Below are positions 15,916 to 23,890 of a stretch of DNA of 64,000 nucleotides, one piece after another. Where the stretch lies: contig JAFZIY010000026.1 in NCBI GenBank assembly GCA_017554105.1, forward strand, positions 124,001 through 188,000. The letters run 5' to 3'. This DNA is from Prevotella sp. (lineage in GTDB: Bacteria > Bacteroidota > Bacteroidia > Bacteroidales > Bacteroidaceae). Position 1 is the first letter of the stretch. The number at the start of each line of letters is the position of its first letter. The notes below the pieces were generated by a model. It worked only from the letters and a program-made list of their open reading frames with translations, was not told where the DNA came from and made no database searches. The position numbers were made by a program, and so were the translations under genes.

Positions 15916-17090
15916 CAGTCAATGTCCTCAACCTCGTAGTCCTCAAGTTCCTCGATATCATCCTCATCGATGAACTCAATCTCCATATCCTCACCCTCAT
16001 CCTTCAGTTCCTTTGAGAAGCGGGACATGTCCTTGTCACGATGAACGATGACGTCCTCGGAGGTGATGCTCTGCAGTTTATTGCTCTCGCTGTTCAGTTC
16101 ATTCCACAGGATATCCTTCAGTTCGTCGAGACCTTGCTGTGCCACAGAAGAGATGAAAACCACAGGAAGTTTTTCCTCAAGACGCTCAGCAATCTCCTCG
16201 CGCAGCATCTGCTTGAGTTCCTCGTCTATCATGTCACACTTGGTGATGGCAAGAACGCGGTGCTTGTCGAGCATGTCAGGATTGAACTTGCGCAGTTCGT
16301 TGAGCAGCACTCCATAGTCTTTCACTATGTCGTCGGAGTCGCAAGGTACCATGAAGAGCAGCAACGAGTTGCGCTCGATGTGACGAAGGAAGCGCAGTCC
16401 GAGTCCTTTTCCCTCGCTGGCACCCTCGATGATACCCGGAATGTCTGCCATAACGAACGACTTCTGGTCGCGATAGCCCACGATACCGAGCGACGGTTCG
16501 AGCGTAGTGAAAGGATAGTTTGCAATCTTTGGACGTGCCGACGACAACGATGAGAGAAGCGTTGACTTTCCTGCATTGGGGAAGCCCACGAGTCCTACGT
16601 CGGCGAGCAGTTTGAGTTCAAGAATCACAGTCATCTCCTGCATCGGCTCACCGGGCTGTGCGAAGCGAGGCGCCTGGTTGGTTGCTGTACGGAACTGGAA
16701 ATTACCGAGACCTCCGCGTCCGCCCTTCAGCAGCACAATCTCCTGTCCGTCGTGCGTGATGTCGCACACATATTTGCCTGTCTCTGCATCATACACCACC
16801 GTGCCACACGGCACGTCGATATATTCATGCTTGCCATTGGTACCGTGACACTTGTCCTTTCCGCCATTGCCTCCATGCTCAGCATAGACATGGCGCTGGT
16901 ACTTCAGGTGAAGCAACGTCCAGTAGTTATGGTTGCCACGCAGTATCACGCTGCCGCCATTGCCACCGTCACCACCGTCGGGACCGCCGTTGTAGTTGTA
17001 TTTCACATGCTTCAGGTGCATGCTTCCCTTGCCGCCCTTTCCAGAGCGGCAATATATCTTCACGTAATCAACGAAGTTCGATTCTGCCAT
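15915..17090 (-). CDS. obgE: GTPase ObgE/CgtA
   Basis: 391 residues. The N-terminal Obg fold (about 1-158) is glycine-rich ([17 protein letters not shown]). The G domain follows with G1 [13 protein letters not shown]3 [10 protein letters not shown] and G4 AITKCDMID; there is no TGS domain. The C-terminal tail (about 355-391) is strongly acidic ([16 protein letters not shown]). ObgE is an essential GTPase that binds the 50S subunit in assembly and links to the stringent response. The adk gene ends 53 bases upstream on the same strand. Confidence 0.96.
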   Translation of the reverse strand: MAESNFVDYVKIYCRSGKGGKGSMHLKHVKYNYNGGPDGGDGGNGGSVILRGNHNYWTLLHLKYQRHVYAEHGGNGGKDKCHGTNGKHEYIDVPCGTVVYDAETGKYVCDITHDGQEIVLLKGGRGGLGNFQFRTATNQAPRFAQPGEPMQEMTVILELKLLADVGLVGFPNAGKSTLLSSLSSARPKIANYPFTTLEPSLGIVGYRDQKSFVMADIPGIIEGASEGKGLGLRFLRHIERNSLLLFMVPCDSDDIVKDYGVLLNELRKFNPDMLDKHRVLAITKCDMIDEELKQMLREEIAERLEEKLPVVFISSVAQQGLDELKDILWNELNSESNKLQSITSEDVIVHRDKDMSRFSKELKDEGEDMEIEFIDEDDIEELEDYEVEDID

Positions 17091-17143
17091 TAATAATATT
17101 TGTAAATGGAGTTATATGAAGACTGTGGAATGAAAAGGGAGAA

Positions 17144-17854
17144 TCAGATATTGTCCACAACCTTCTTAATGTCCTCGAAGATGCGATTCAACTCGCCTAA
17201 TCCTTGGATGTGATGATGCAGTCCCTCGCTCTTGTACCACTCGATAAGCGGCTGAGTCTGCGAGCGATACACGTCGAGACGCTTCTTGATGGTCTCTTCG
17301 TTATCGTCGGCACGACCACTCTGCTGTCCGCGGAGTATAAGACGTTTCATCAACTCATCCTCGGGAACGTCCAACTCTATCATGGCTGCAATCTTATGAC
17401 CACGCTTGTCGAGCATCTCCTTCAGTGCCTCAGCCTGAGGAATCGTGCGTGGGAAGCCATCGAAGATGACGCCCTTGTGAGCGGGACCAAACGAGTCGTA
17501 TACACTTGCCAGGATGTCAACCATCAGGTCGTCTGGGATAAGGTTGCCCTTTTCGATATAACTCTGAGCCAGTTTGCCAAGCTCTGTTCCGTTTTTAATC
17601 TCATTGCGGAGCACATCTCCAGTAGAGATATGTCCCAGTCCGTAGTGCTCGATGAGCAGGTTGCTCTGTGTTCCCTTTCCAGAACCTGGAGCACCGAAAA
17701 TCACAATGTTCTTCATATGCACTCTTTGTATTTGTTCGTCACGTTTCACTTTAACCTCCTTGCCTTTATACCACAGGTCTGTCATCAGGTCACTCTGACG
17801 CACCTGCTGCTCCTCAAGGTCGCTGGGGTTGTATGGAAGTTTCTCGTATTTCAT
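17144..17854 (-). CDS. adk: Adenylate kinase with possible 46-residue N-terminal extension
   Basis: 236 residues from the first ATG. The catalytic part begins at Met47 (position 17716): KNIVIFGAPGSGKGTQ (P-loop), STGDVLRNEIKNGTEL (AMP site), IFDGFPRTIPQAEALKE and the short LID (GQQSGRADDNEETIKKRL), without zinc cysteines. From Met47 the length (190) is that of the usual enzyme, which interconverts ATP + AMP and 2 ADP. The extra N-terminal segment is hydrophilic, open in frame, and its ATG overlaps the hpt stop by 4 bases (ATGA). Both starts lack a strong ribosome site. The gene is certain; the start is open. Confidence 0.92.
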   Translation of the reverse strand: MKYEKLPYNPSDLEEQQVRQSDLMTDLWYKGKEVKVKRDEQIQRVHMKNIVIFGAPGSGKGTQSNLLIEHYGLGHISTGDVLRNEIKNGTELGKLAQSYIEKGNLIPDDLMVDILASVYDSFGPAHKGVIFDGFPRTIPQAEALKEMLDKRGHKIAAMIELDVPEDELMKRLILRGQQSGRADDNEETIKKRLDVYRSQTQPLIEWYKSEGLHHHIQGLGELNRIFEDIKKVVDNI

Positions 17855-18390
17855 TCTTCTACCAGTGTATAGATTTCCTTTAAGTTACGACCCTGCTGGT
17901 CGTAATCCAGTCCGTAACCTACTATGAAGTCGTTTGGAATCCTCATCGCAGCATATTCGATATCGAGGTCCACTTTTAGTTTGTCTGGTTTGACAAGCAA
18001 CGTGCAGATGTGGATTGACTCAGGATTGCGGGTACCGAGCGTCTCCACCATTCTCTTCATGGTAAGACCTGTGTCAACAATGTCCTCAACGATAATCACC
18101 GTCCTGTTGGTCAAGTCCTCATTGATACCTATCACCTCCGTGATCTTACCCGTTGAAGTGGTGCCTTCGTACGAGGCAAGCTTCACGAACGAAATCTGAC
18201 AAGGGATGGTAATCATACGCATAAGGTCGGCCGCGAAGATGAACGAGCCATTAAGTACCGCAAGAAACAAAGGATTCTTGTCAGCCATGTCGTGATTGAT
18301 ACGGTCAGCCACTTCCTTTACATGTTTTTTAATCTCTTCTTCAGGAATAGAAATCTTGAAGGTCTTGTCTAAAATTCTAACTACATCCAT
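17851..18390 (-). CDS. hpt: Hypoxanthine phosphoribosyltransferase
   Basis: 179 residues. The PRPP-binding loop is clear (RTVIIVEDIVDTGLTMKRM), with LAVLNGSFIFAADLMR near the N-terminus and FIVGYGLDYDQQGRNLKEIY at the C-terminus. It salvages hypoxanthine and guanine to IMP and GMP with PRPP in the cytoplasm. First gene of the hpt-adk-obgE-pgeF operon, with a -7 promoter box 23 bases upstream. Confidence 0.95.
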   Translation of the reverse strand: MDVVRILDKTFKISIPEEEIKKHVKEVADRINHDMADKNPLFLAVLNGSFIFAADLMRMITIPCQISFVKLASYEGTTSTGKITEVIGINEDLTNRTVIIVEDIVDTGLTMKRMVETLGTRNPESIHICTLLVKPDKLKVDLDIEYAAMRIPNDFIVGYGLDYDQQGRNLKEIYTLVEE

Positions 18391-18412
18391 AGTATTTCGC
18401 TTTATTTTGCCA

Positions 18413-18420
18413 CAAAATTA
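18413..18420 (-). promoter_or_regulatory. -7 box of the hpt operon
   Basis: TAATTTTG on the minus strand, 23 bases before the hpt ATG. No TTG at the expected -33 distance. The divergent nnr promoter lies about 90 bases away. Confidence 0.5.
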
Positions 18421-18506
18421 CTAAATTATTCCATATTTTTTGCAGTTTACGACACAAAATCATAAAAATAATCCAAAACTTTTATTATCTATAATCAATT
18501 TTTTTG

Positions 18507-18514
18507 TATTTTTG
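18507..18514 (+). promoter_or_regulatory. -7 box directly in front of nnr
   Basis: TATTTTTG ends only 7 bases before the chosen nnr ATG (18522). With a start site 5-6 bases after the box the mRNA would be nearly leaderless. Confidence 0.5.
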
Positions 18515-18521
18515 CATCGTC

Positions 18522-20039
18522 ATGAAGATTTTCACAAGCAATCAGATACGCGAGCTCGACCAATATACCATAGAGCACGAACCGATAAGAAGCATCGACC
18601 TCATGGAGCGAGCTGCGAAGACATTGGCACGTGCCATCAGTGATATATGGACGGTGGAGACGCCTATGGTGACCTTCGCCGGACCGGGCAACAACGGTGG
18701 CGATGCTCTTGCCGTGTCACGTCTGCTTGCCGAACAGGGCTATCAGATAACAGTATATCTTTTCAACATAAACCAGAAACTGAGTGAAGACTGTGCCACG
18801 AACAAACTGAGGATTATCGAATCGAAACGTGTGAAGCAGTTCACGGAAGTGACACAGGAGTTCGACCCGCCGAAACTGGATGCCAGCATGGTTGTCATCG
18901 ACGGTCTTTTCGGCTCCGGACTCAACAAGCCTATCGCCGGCGGATTCGCATCACTGGTGAAATACATCAACCAGTCGGCAGCAAAGGTGGTGAGCATCGA
19001 CATTCCTTCTGGACTGATGACGGAGGACAACACATATAACGTTAGGGCTAACACCATAAAGGCACACACCACACTTACACTGCAACAGAAGAAACTGGCG
19101 TTCCTCTTCCCTGAGAACCAGCAGTTCATTGGTAACCTGAAAGTTCTCGACATCCGACTCAGTGCAGAGGGAATAGAGAAGATAAAAGCACAATACAGCA
19201 TCATCGAGGAGAATGAGGTGCGACCACTTCTGATGAAGCGTGACCCCTTTGCACACAAAGGCACTATGGGTAACGCACTGATTGTTGCGGGCAGTTTCGG
19301 CATGGCAGGTGCCGCAGTGATGGCAGCACAGGCATGCTACAAGGCCGGCGCAGGCAAGGTGACGGTGCACACTCCACGAAAGAACAACGAGATAATACAA
19401 ATATCCGTGCCGGAGGCGGTGGTGAATCTCGACCACGAAGAGACCTACATCGGCAATGCCATAGATACCGAGGACTTCGACGCCATGGCAATAGGACCGG
19501 GAATTGGACAGGTGGAGACCACTGCCATAGCCATGATATCACAGGTGAGACGCGCCACATGTCCCGTCGTGGCTGATGCCGACGCGCTCAACATCATATC
19601 AAATCACCGCGCATGGATGCAGCAACTGCCGAAAGGCATCATCCTCACGCCACATCCGAAGGAGTTCGACAGGATGAACGGTGCGCCATGCGGCGACAGC
19701 TACGAGCGCCTTTCCAAGGCTCGTACCATGGCCGAACACCTTGAGGCATTCATAATACTCAAGGGACACTACTCTGCCCTGTGCATGCCAGACGGCAGCG
19801 TGTTCTTCAACCAGACTGGCAATGCGGGAATGGCAACGGCAGGTTGCGGTGACGTACTCACGGGAATAATAACCGGACTACTGGCAAGAGGATACAAACA
19901 GGCTGAGGCCTGCAAACTGGGTATGTACCTGCATGGACTCGCCGGAGACCTCGCCGTAAAGGACATCGGAGAAGAGAGTCTCATGGCAACAGACCTCATA
20001 AAATATCTCCCGAAGGCTTTCGAGAGACTTAAGGACTAA
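18522..20039 (+). CDS. nnr: Bifunctional NAD(P)H-hydrate epimerase / ADP-dependent dehydratase
   Basis: 505 residues from ATG 18522 (MKIFTSNQIRELDQ, the usual YjeF start); a frame start 18 bases earlier would precede the -7 box. The N-terminal epimerase domain (about 1-215) has TFAGPGNNGGDALAVSRLL; the C-terminal ribokinase-like dehydratase (about 225-500) has GTMGNALIVAGSFGMAGAA, ILTPHPKEFDRM and GNAGMATAGCGDVLTGIITG. The enzyme repairs hydrated NADH and NADPH. It is followed after 42 bases by two DUF4831 genes, perhaps on one transcript. Confidence 0.95.
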   Translation: MKIFTSNQIRELDQYTIEHEPIRSIDLMERAAKTLARAISDIWTVETPMVTFAGPGNNGGDALAVSRLLAEQGYQITVYLFNINQKLSEDCATNKLRIIESKRVKQFTEVTQEFDPPKLDASMVVIDGLFGSGLNKPIAGGFASLVKYINQSAAKVVSIDIPSGLMTEDNTYNVRANTIKAHTTLTLQQKKLAFLFPENQQFIGNLKVLDIRLSAEGIEKIKAQYSIIEENEVRPLLMKRDPFAHKGTMGNALIVAGSFGMAGAAVMAAQACYKAGAGKVTVHTPRKNNEIIQISVPEAVVNLDHEETYIGNAIDTEDFDAMAIGPGIGQVETTAIAMISQVRRATCPVVADADALNIISNHRAWMQQLPKGIILTPHPKEFDRMNGAPCGDSYERLSKARTMAEHLEAFIILKGHYSALCMPDGSVFFNQTGNAGMATAGCGDVLTGIITGLLARGYKQAEACKLGMYLHGLAGDLAVKDIGEESLMATDLIKYLPKAFERLKD

Positions 20040-20081
20040 GATTCAACAATAAAGAACAATTACAACCAAACTATAAACGAC

Positions 20082-20828
20082 ATGAGAAAATTAATCTTAT
20101 CAGCAATTGCCATGCTATTCACCACAGGCGCAATGGCACAGGGCAACGACTACTACCTGCCTAAGACAGGTATCAGTTTCATCTTCGAAGTTCAAAGGAA
20201 AGGCAGTCCTGAAAACATTGAGTATAGTTTCATCAGCGTGAGAAGCCAGTCATACGGTGTGCCCGATGAGACAAAACACTACGAGGCAGTAATCGACAAG
20301 AACCATACAATAGACTACATCTCGAAGAGTTATGATGGCATACTGCTCGGCGTGAACACTAAGGGAAAAGAGGACAAGATCGACGCACCTAAGCCTTACA
20401 CCACGAAAACATCAGCGGCTACCGACACCATCGAGATTGAATACAAGTATATGCCCAACGGCGACGTGAACAGGTATCCTATCTGCCACCTCTCTGAGAA
20501 CCAGGGAGTGCTCAGTGGAGAAGGTGTTCCCGACAGCACATACTACATCACCATCAAGGATGAGAAGGAAGTTTACGACCCACAGGCAACGGTGCCACTG
20601 AACAAGGCTGGAAAGGATAATGCCAATATCCTAGTGAACCTGCCTGGTAAGATTACTCTTACAATAGAGAAAGGCAAACGCCTGGTGGCAAAGCATGAGT
20701 TCTACGCAGGACAGTATGGTCGCGTGGAAGCCATCGACAAGCAGTATTTCATGAAGGGTAAGAAAAAGAGTCGCAAATACACCCTTGACATGAACCCGAA
20801 GACTGGCGAAATAAAGCTACTGAAATAG
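20082..20828 (+). CDS. DUF4831 family secreted protein (short paralogue)
   Basis: 248 residues with a signal peptide (ends GAMAQ). Mature N-terminus DYYLPKTGISFIFEVQRKG matches the start of DUF4831 proteins, as does the C-terminal half (YMPNGDVNRYPICHLSENQG, then LVNLPGKITLTIEKGKRLVAKHEFYAGQYG). Compared with the next gene it lacks about 100 central residues. Function unknown; DUF4831 proteins are exported Bacteroidetes proteins. 17 bases separate it from its paralogue, so they are co-transcribed. Confidence 0.8.
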   Translation: MRKLILSAIAMLFTTGAMAQGNDYYLPKTGISFIFEVQRKGSPENIEYSFISVRSQSYGVPDETKHYEAVIDKNHTIDYISKSYDGILLGVNTKGKEDKIDAPKPYTTKTSAATDTIEIEYKYMPNGDVNRYPICHLSENQGVLSGEGVPDSTYYITIKDEKEVYDPQATVPLNKAGKDNANILVNLPGKITLTIEKGKRLVAKHEFYAGQYGRVEAIDKQYFMKGKKKSRKYTLDMNPKTGEIKLLK

Positions 20829-20845
20829 AAACAAACTCTAATATA

Positions 20846-21940
20846 ATGAGCAAAATCTTTGCTGCAATGACTTTTGCCGCAGCGCTGTTGACAGCGTCTG
20901 CGGCAAAAGCACAGCAAGCAGAACAGACGCTTCAGACACAAGAGGGATACTCTTATTTCCTGCCTAAGACAGTGTTAAGACTCAGTGTCCTCGTGGAGAA
21001 AACCACGGTGACGCCAGGTGAGTTGTGCATCTATGCCGACCGCTACCTGAAAAAGAGTGACGCAGCACAGGAGAAGGACGTGAGGTATAAGATTGTGAGC
21101 GTCTCTATTGCAACGGAAGCGGAAAGAGACACAGCACGCCACTTTATACTTCTTGCGGACGCAAAACACAGCATCAATCACGCTGAGATTAACCGCAACG
21201 GCATACTGACTGCCGTCAATACCTCAGGCAAGGCGGAAAAAGAGTTTGTTCCCTTCGTTCCTTGGAAGAAACCAGCGCCAAAGGACCCTCGACAGTTCAT
21301 GAACCAAGAGATTCTGGCGGCGGCAAGCAAGGCGAAGATGGCCGAACTGACAGCACATGAGATATATGACATTCGCGACAGCCGCAACGAACTGACACGC
21401 GGACAGGCTGACTTCATGCCTAAGGACGGAGAGCAGATGAGACTGATGCTGCAACAACTGGACAACCAGGAACAGGCGCTGCTGCAGATGTTCTGCGGCA
21501 CAACGGTTTGCGACACGCTGCAATCCGTCATACGCTATGTGCCAACGGGCGATGTCACCGACCGCGTTCTCTTCCGTTTCTCAGAGAAACTTGGCATGCT
21601 TGATGCCGACGACCTTGCCGGTACACCTTATTATATTAATATAAAGAACCTGCAAGACCAGATGCCGGCACCCGAGACGCCACTCGACAATACGAAACCA
21701 AGCAAGGACGACATCGGATTGCGTGTGGTGCTGCCAGGCAAGGCGCGTGCCACAATAACGACTCTCCCGATAGACAACGGAGGACTTTCTGCCACACCAT
21801 ACGAGTTCTGGGCAGCACAGTTCGGCACCTTGCACAACCTCAGCGGCGATCTTTTCAGTAAGAAGATACGCACGGAATTGACACTGGAACCGACAACCGG
21901 CGCAGTAGAGAAGATTGAGACAGAACTAATTAAGAAATAG
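20846..21940 (+). CDS. DUF4831 family secreted protein (full-length)
   Basis: 364 residues: signal peptide (SAAKAQ), then the family signature YSYFLPKTVLRLSVLVEKTT and TPGELCIYADRYLK. The middle (about 175-225) is helical and carries Glu, Gln and Met residues (EQMRLMLQQLDNQEQALLQM); the C-terminal half repeats the pattern of its neighbour (RYVPTGDVTDRVLFRFSEKLG; RVVLPGKARATITTLP). No function is known for the family. The pair probably arose by duplication with loss of the middle in the first copy. A hairpin terminator follows. Confidence 0.85.
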   Translation: MSKIFAAMTFAAALLTASAAKAQQAEQTLQTQEGYSYFLPKTVLRLSVLVEKTTVTPGELCIYADRYLKKSDAAQEKDVRYKIVSVSIATEAERDTARHFILLADAKHSINHAEINRNGILTAVNTSGKAEKEFVPFVPWKKPAPKDPRQFMNQEILAAASKAKMAELTAHEIYDIRDSRNELTRGQADFMPKDGEQMRLMLQQLDNQEQALLQMFCGTTVCDTLQSVIRYVPTGDVTDRVLFRFSEKLGMLDADDLAGTPYYINIKNLQDQMPAPETPLDNTKPSKDDIGLRVVLPGKARATITTLPIDNGGLSATPYEFWAAQFGTLHNLSGDLFSKKIRTELTLEPTTGAVEKIETELIKK

Positions 21941-21991
21941 AACCAGATACTAACTAACAACCTACCTTTTATCGAGTATTACGAAAACACT

Positions 21992-22023
21992 TAGGGGCTT
22001 CCTGCGTGATGCAGAAAAGCCCC
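21992..22023. terminator. Hairpin between convergent DUF4831 and aldolase genes
   Basis: GGGGCTT (21994-22000) pairs with AAGCCCC (22017-22023), with a nested CTGC/GCAG stem (22002-22005 with 22011-22014). It sits between two convergent genes and may stop both transcripts. Confidence 0.7.
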
Positions 22024-22056
22024 TTCCTGTTTATATTCAGAAGATGTATCGATAAA

Positions 22057-23061
22057 TTAATCGCAGCAAGCAAGTTTACCGTTACTGCCGAGCACATTCA
22101 CAATCTTGTGGATGTACATCTTCTTCATGTTCTCGCGAGCTGGCTTCAGATACTGACGTGGGTCGAAGTCTCCAGGATGCTCAGCAAGGTGCTTGCGCAC
22201 AGCTGCTGTCATAGCCAGACGAGAGTCAGAGTCGATGTTAATCTTACATACAGCAGACTTAGAAGCCTCACGGAGCTGCTCCTCAGGAATACCGATAGCT
22301 GCCTCGAGATGACCACCGTACTTGTTGATTGTCTCTACCTCTTCCATAGGAACAGATGAAGAACCATGAAGAACGATTGGGAATCCAGGAAGCTTCTTCT
22401 CAATCTCGTGAAGGATGTCGAATGCCAATGGTGGTGGAACGAGGACACCGTTAACGAGTGTGCATTGTTCTGGAGTGAACTTATGAGCACCGTGTGATGT
22501 ACCGATAGAGATAGCGAGTGAATCACAGCCTGTGCGTGTAGAGAAGTCGATAACCTCCTCAGGCTTTGTGTAGTGAGACTCAGCAGCACATACCTCATCC
22601 TCAACACCTGCGAGGACACCAAGCTCAGCCTCAACAGTTACGTCAAACTGGTGTGCATAGTCAACAACCTTCTTTGCAAGAGCGATGTTCTCCTCGTATG
22701 GGAGGTGTGAACCGTCAATCATCACAGAAGAGAAGCCCATGTCGATACAGTCCTTACAGAGCTCGAAAGAGTCTCCGTGGTCAAGGTGGAGAACGATTTC
22801 AGGCTTTTCGCAGCCAAGCTCCTTTGCATAAGCCACAGCACCTTCTGCCATGTAACGAAGAATAGAAGCATTAGCATAGTTACGAGCACCCTTTGAAACC
22901 TGCATGATAACAGGAGACTTTGTCTCTACTGCAGCCTGAACGATAGCCTGCATCTGCTCCATAGTGTTGAAATTGAATGCGGGGATAGCATATCCACCGG
23001 CAACGGCACGCTTGAACATCTCACGAGTGTTCACAAGACCAAGATCTTTGTAATTTACCAT
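22057..23061 (-). CDS. fba: Class II fructose-1,6-bisphosphate aldolase
   Basis: 334 residues from ATG 23061 (MVNYKDLGLVNTREMFKRAV); the 22 extra upstream codons in the open frame are not aldolase-like. Zinc and substrate motifs: VLHLDHGDSFELCKDCID, VEAELGVLAGVEDEV, AISIGTSHGAHKF, VLHGSSSVP and CKINIDSDSR. It splits fructose-1,6-bisphosphate into glyceraldehyde-3-phosphate and dihydroxyacetone phosphate in glycolysis. Monocistronic, with a good promoter and a leader of about 115 bases. Confidence 0.96.
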   Translation of the reverse strand: MVNYKDLGLVNTREMFKRAVAGGYAIPAFNFNTMEQMQAIVQAAVETKSPVIMQVSKGARNYANASILRYMAEGAVAYAKELGCEKPEIVLHLDHGDSFELCKDCIDMGFSSVMIDGSHLPYEENIALAKKVVDYAHQFDVTVEAELGVLAGVEDEVCAAESHYTKPEEVIDFSTRTGCDSLAISIGTSHGAHKFTPEQCTLVNGVLVPPPLAFDILHEIEKKLPGFPIVLHGSSSVPMEEVETINKYGGHLEAAIGIPEEQLREASKSAVCKINIDSDSRLAMTAAVRKHLAEHPGDFDPRQYLKPARENMKKMYIHKIVNVLGSNGKLACCD

Positions 23062-23576
23062 AATAAAACTATTTTTAAAAAGTTGAATTTCATTCTTCCT
23101 TTCCTTTGCCTCGGCATAGCCAAACAACTTTGGGCTCTGCTCTCGGCTACATGAAAACGTTGATATCTCTTTTTAGTGATTGCAAAATTACTACTTTTAT
23201 TTTGCTTCTCAAAGAGTTGCAACATTTTTTAAGGTTAGAATGAGACAAATGTCACTTTTTCTCTTACATATAAAAAACAACATATATCTTTTGTAATATT
23301 CATCTTGCAAATAAAAAGATTTTGTCCATGATGAAGTTATATGATTTTATATGATTTCTCAGGTAATAATACTGAAAACGAACTTGGCAATGCGCTGCTC
23401 GCCGCAGCACATTGCCATCAGAAATAGAATCAAAGTTTTAACTCTTTAGACGCTTCAACACTATTGGAGAATGATTGTCATCCAATAGTATAATGCAGAA
23501 AAACAAAAATATTGCATGGGAAATCAAACTATTTTTGAAATCAATACTGATTCCCATAAAAAAAGCACAAGAGGAA
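23062..23576. other. Gene-free gap upstream of fba with two hairpins
   Basis: 515 bases. It contains the fba leader and promoter. Two inverted repeats lie beyond: 23386-23398 with 23404-23416 (GGCAATGCGCTGC, one mismatch) and 23460-23468 with 23481-23489 (ACTATTGGA). No reading frame of interest. Confidence 0.5.
23183..23213 (-). promoter_or_regulatory. Promoter of fba
   Basis: On the minus strand TTTG (23210-23213) and TAATTTTG (23183-23190), 19-base spacer. Confidence 0.65.
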
Positions 23577-23592
23577 TCATTTCCCCTTGTGC
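23559..23592 (-). terminator. Terminator overlapping the 3' end of the 66-residue gene
   Basis: Minus strand: 23581-23592 pairs with 23565-23576 (GCACAAGGGGAA/TTCCTCTTGTGC, one mismatch), followed by TTTTTTT. The 5' arm contains the last codons, and the stop codon lies in the loop. Confidence 0.85.
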
Positions 23593-23777
23593 CTGTTTGC
23601 TCTCTGTTTACGGTACTTCCCTTTCTGAATGGCAGAGCCACTGCCATGGGCACCGGTGATATACTTCTTTTTCTTCGCCTTGGTCTTCACTTTCTCTGGG
23701 GAAGACTCTTTTGGTCCACCCTTCTTGAAACTGATGCCACGCTCTAGAATACTCTGAAAATCGTCGTTATTGTCCAT
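23577..23777 (-). CDS. Small lysine-rich hypothetical protein
   Basis: 66 residues from ATG 23777 (MDNNDDFQSILERGISFKKG). The N-terminal 20 residues are acidic and helical; the rest is very basic (VKTKAKKKKYITGAHGSGSA, then KGKYRKQRANRHKGK), suggesting nucleic-acid or ribosome contact. The longer open frame to 23945 runs through a repeat and is not coding. It follows the AICAR transformylase gene on the same strand (113-base gap) and ends inside a strong terminator, supporting real expression. Family not recognised. Confidence 0.6.
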   Translation of the reverse strand: MDNNDDFQSILERGISFKKGGPKESSPEKVKTKAKKKKYITGAHGSGSAIQKGKYRKQRANRHKGK

Positions 23778-23849
23778 TTGTTTTATAAAGAGGTATGAGG
23801 TGAGAGGTAAGAGGTGTGTGGTGTCACCTTCCAAACATATTTCTCCGAG

Positions 23850-23890
23850 CAATCTGGTCCCCTCCCTTGGGGAGGGGTCGGGGGTGGGTT
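23850..23890. repeat. GC-rich palindromic intergenic repeat
   Basis: GTCCCCTCCC TTGG GGAGGGGTC type palindrome followed by GGGGGTGGG. It lies directly after the AICAR transformylase stop and creates a spurious PTPDPSPREG translation in the minus frame. This kind of repeat is frequent between genes in Bacteroidetes. Confidence 0.6.
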
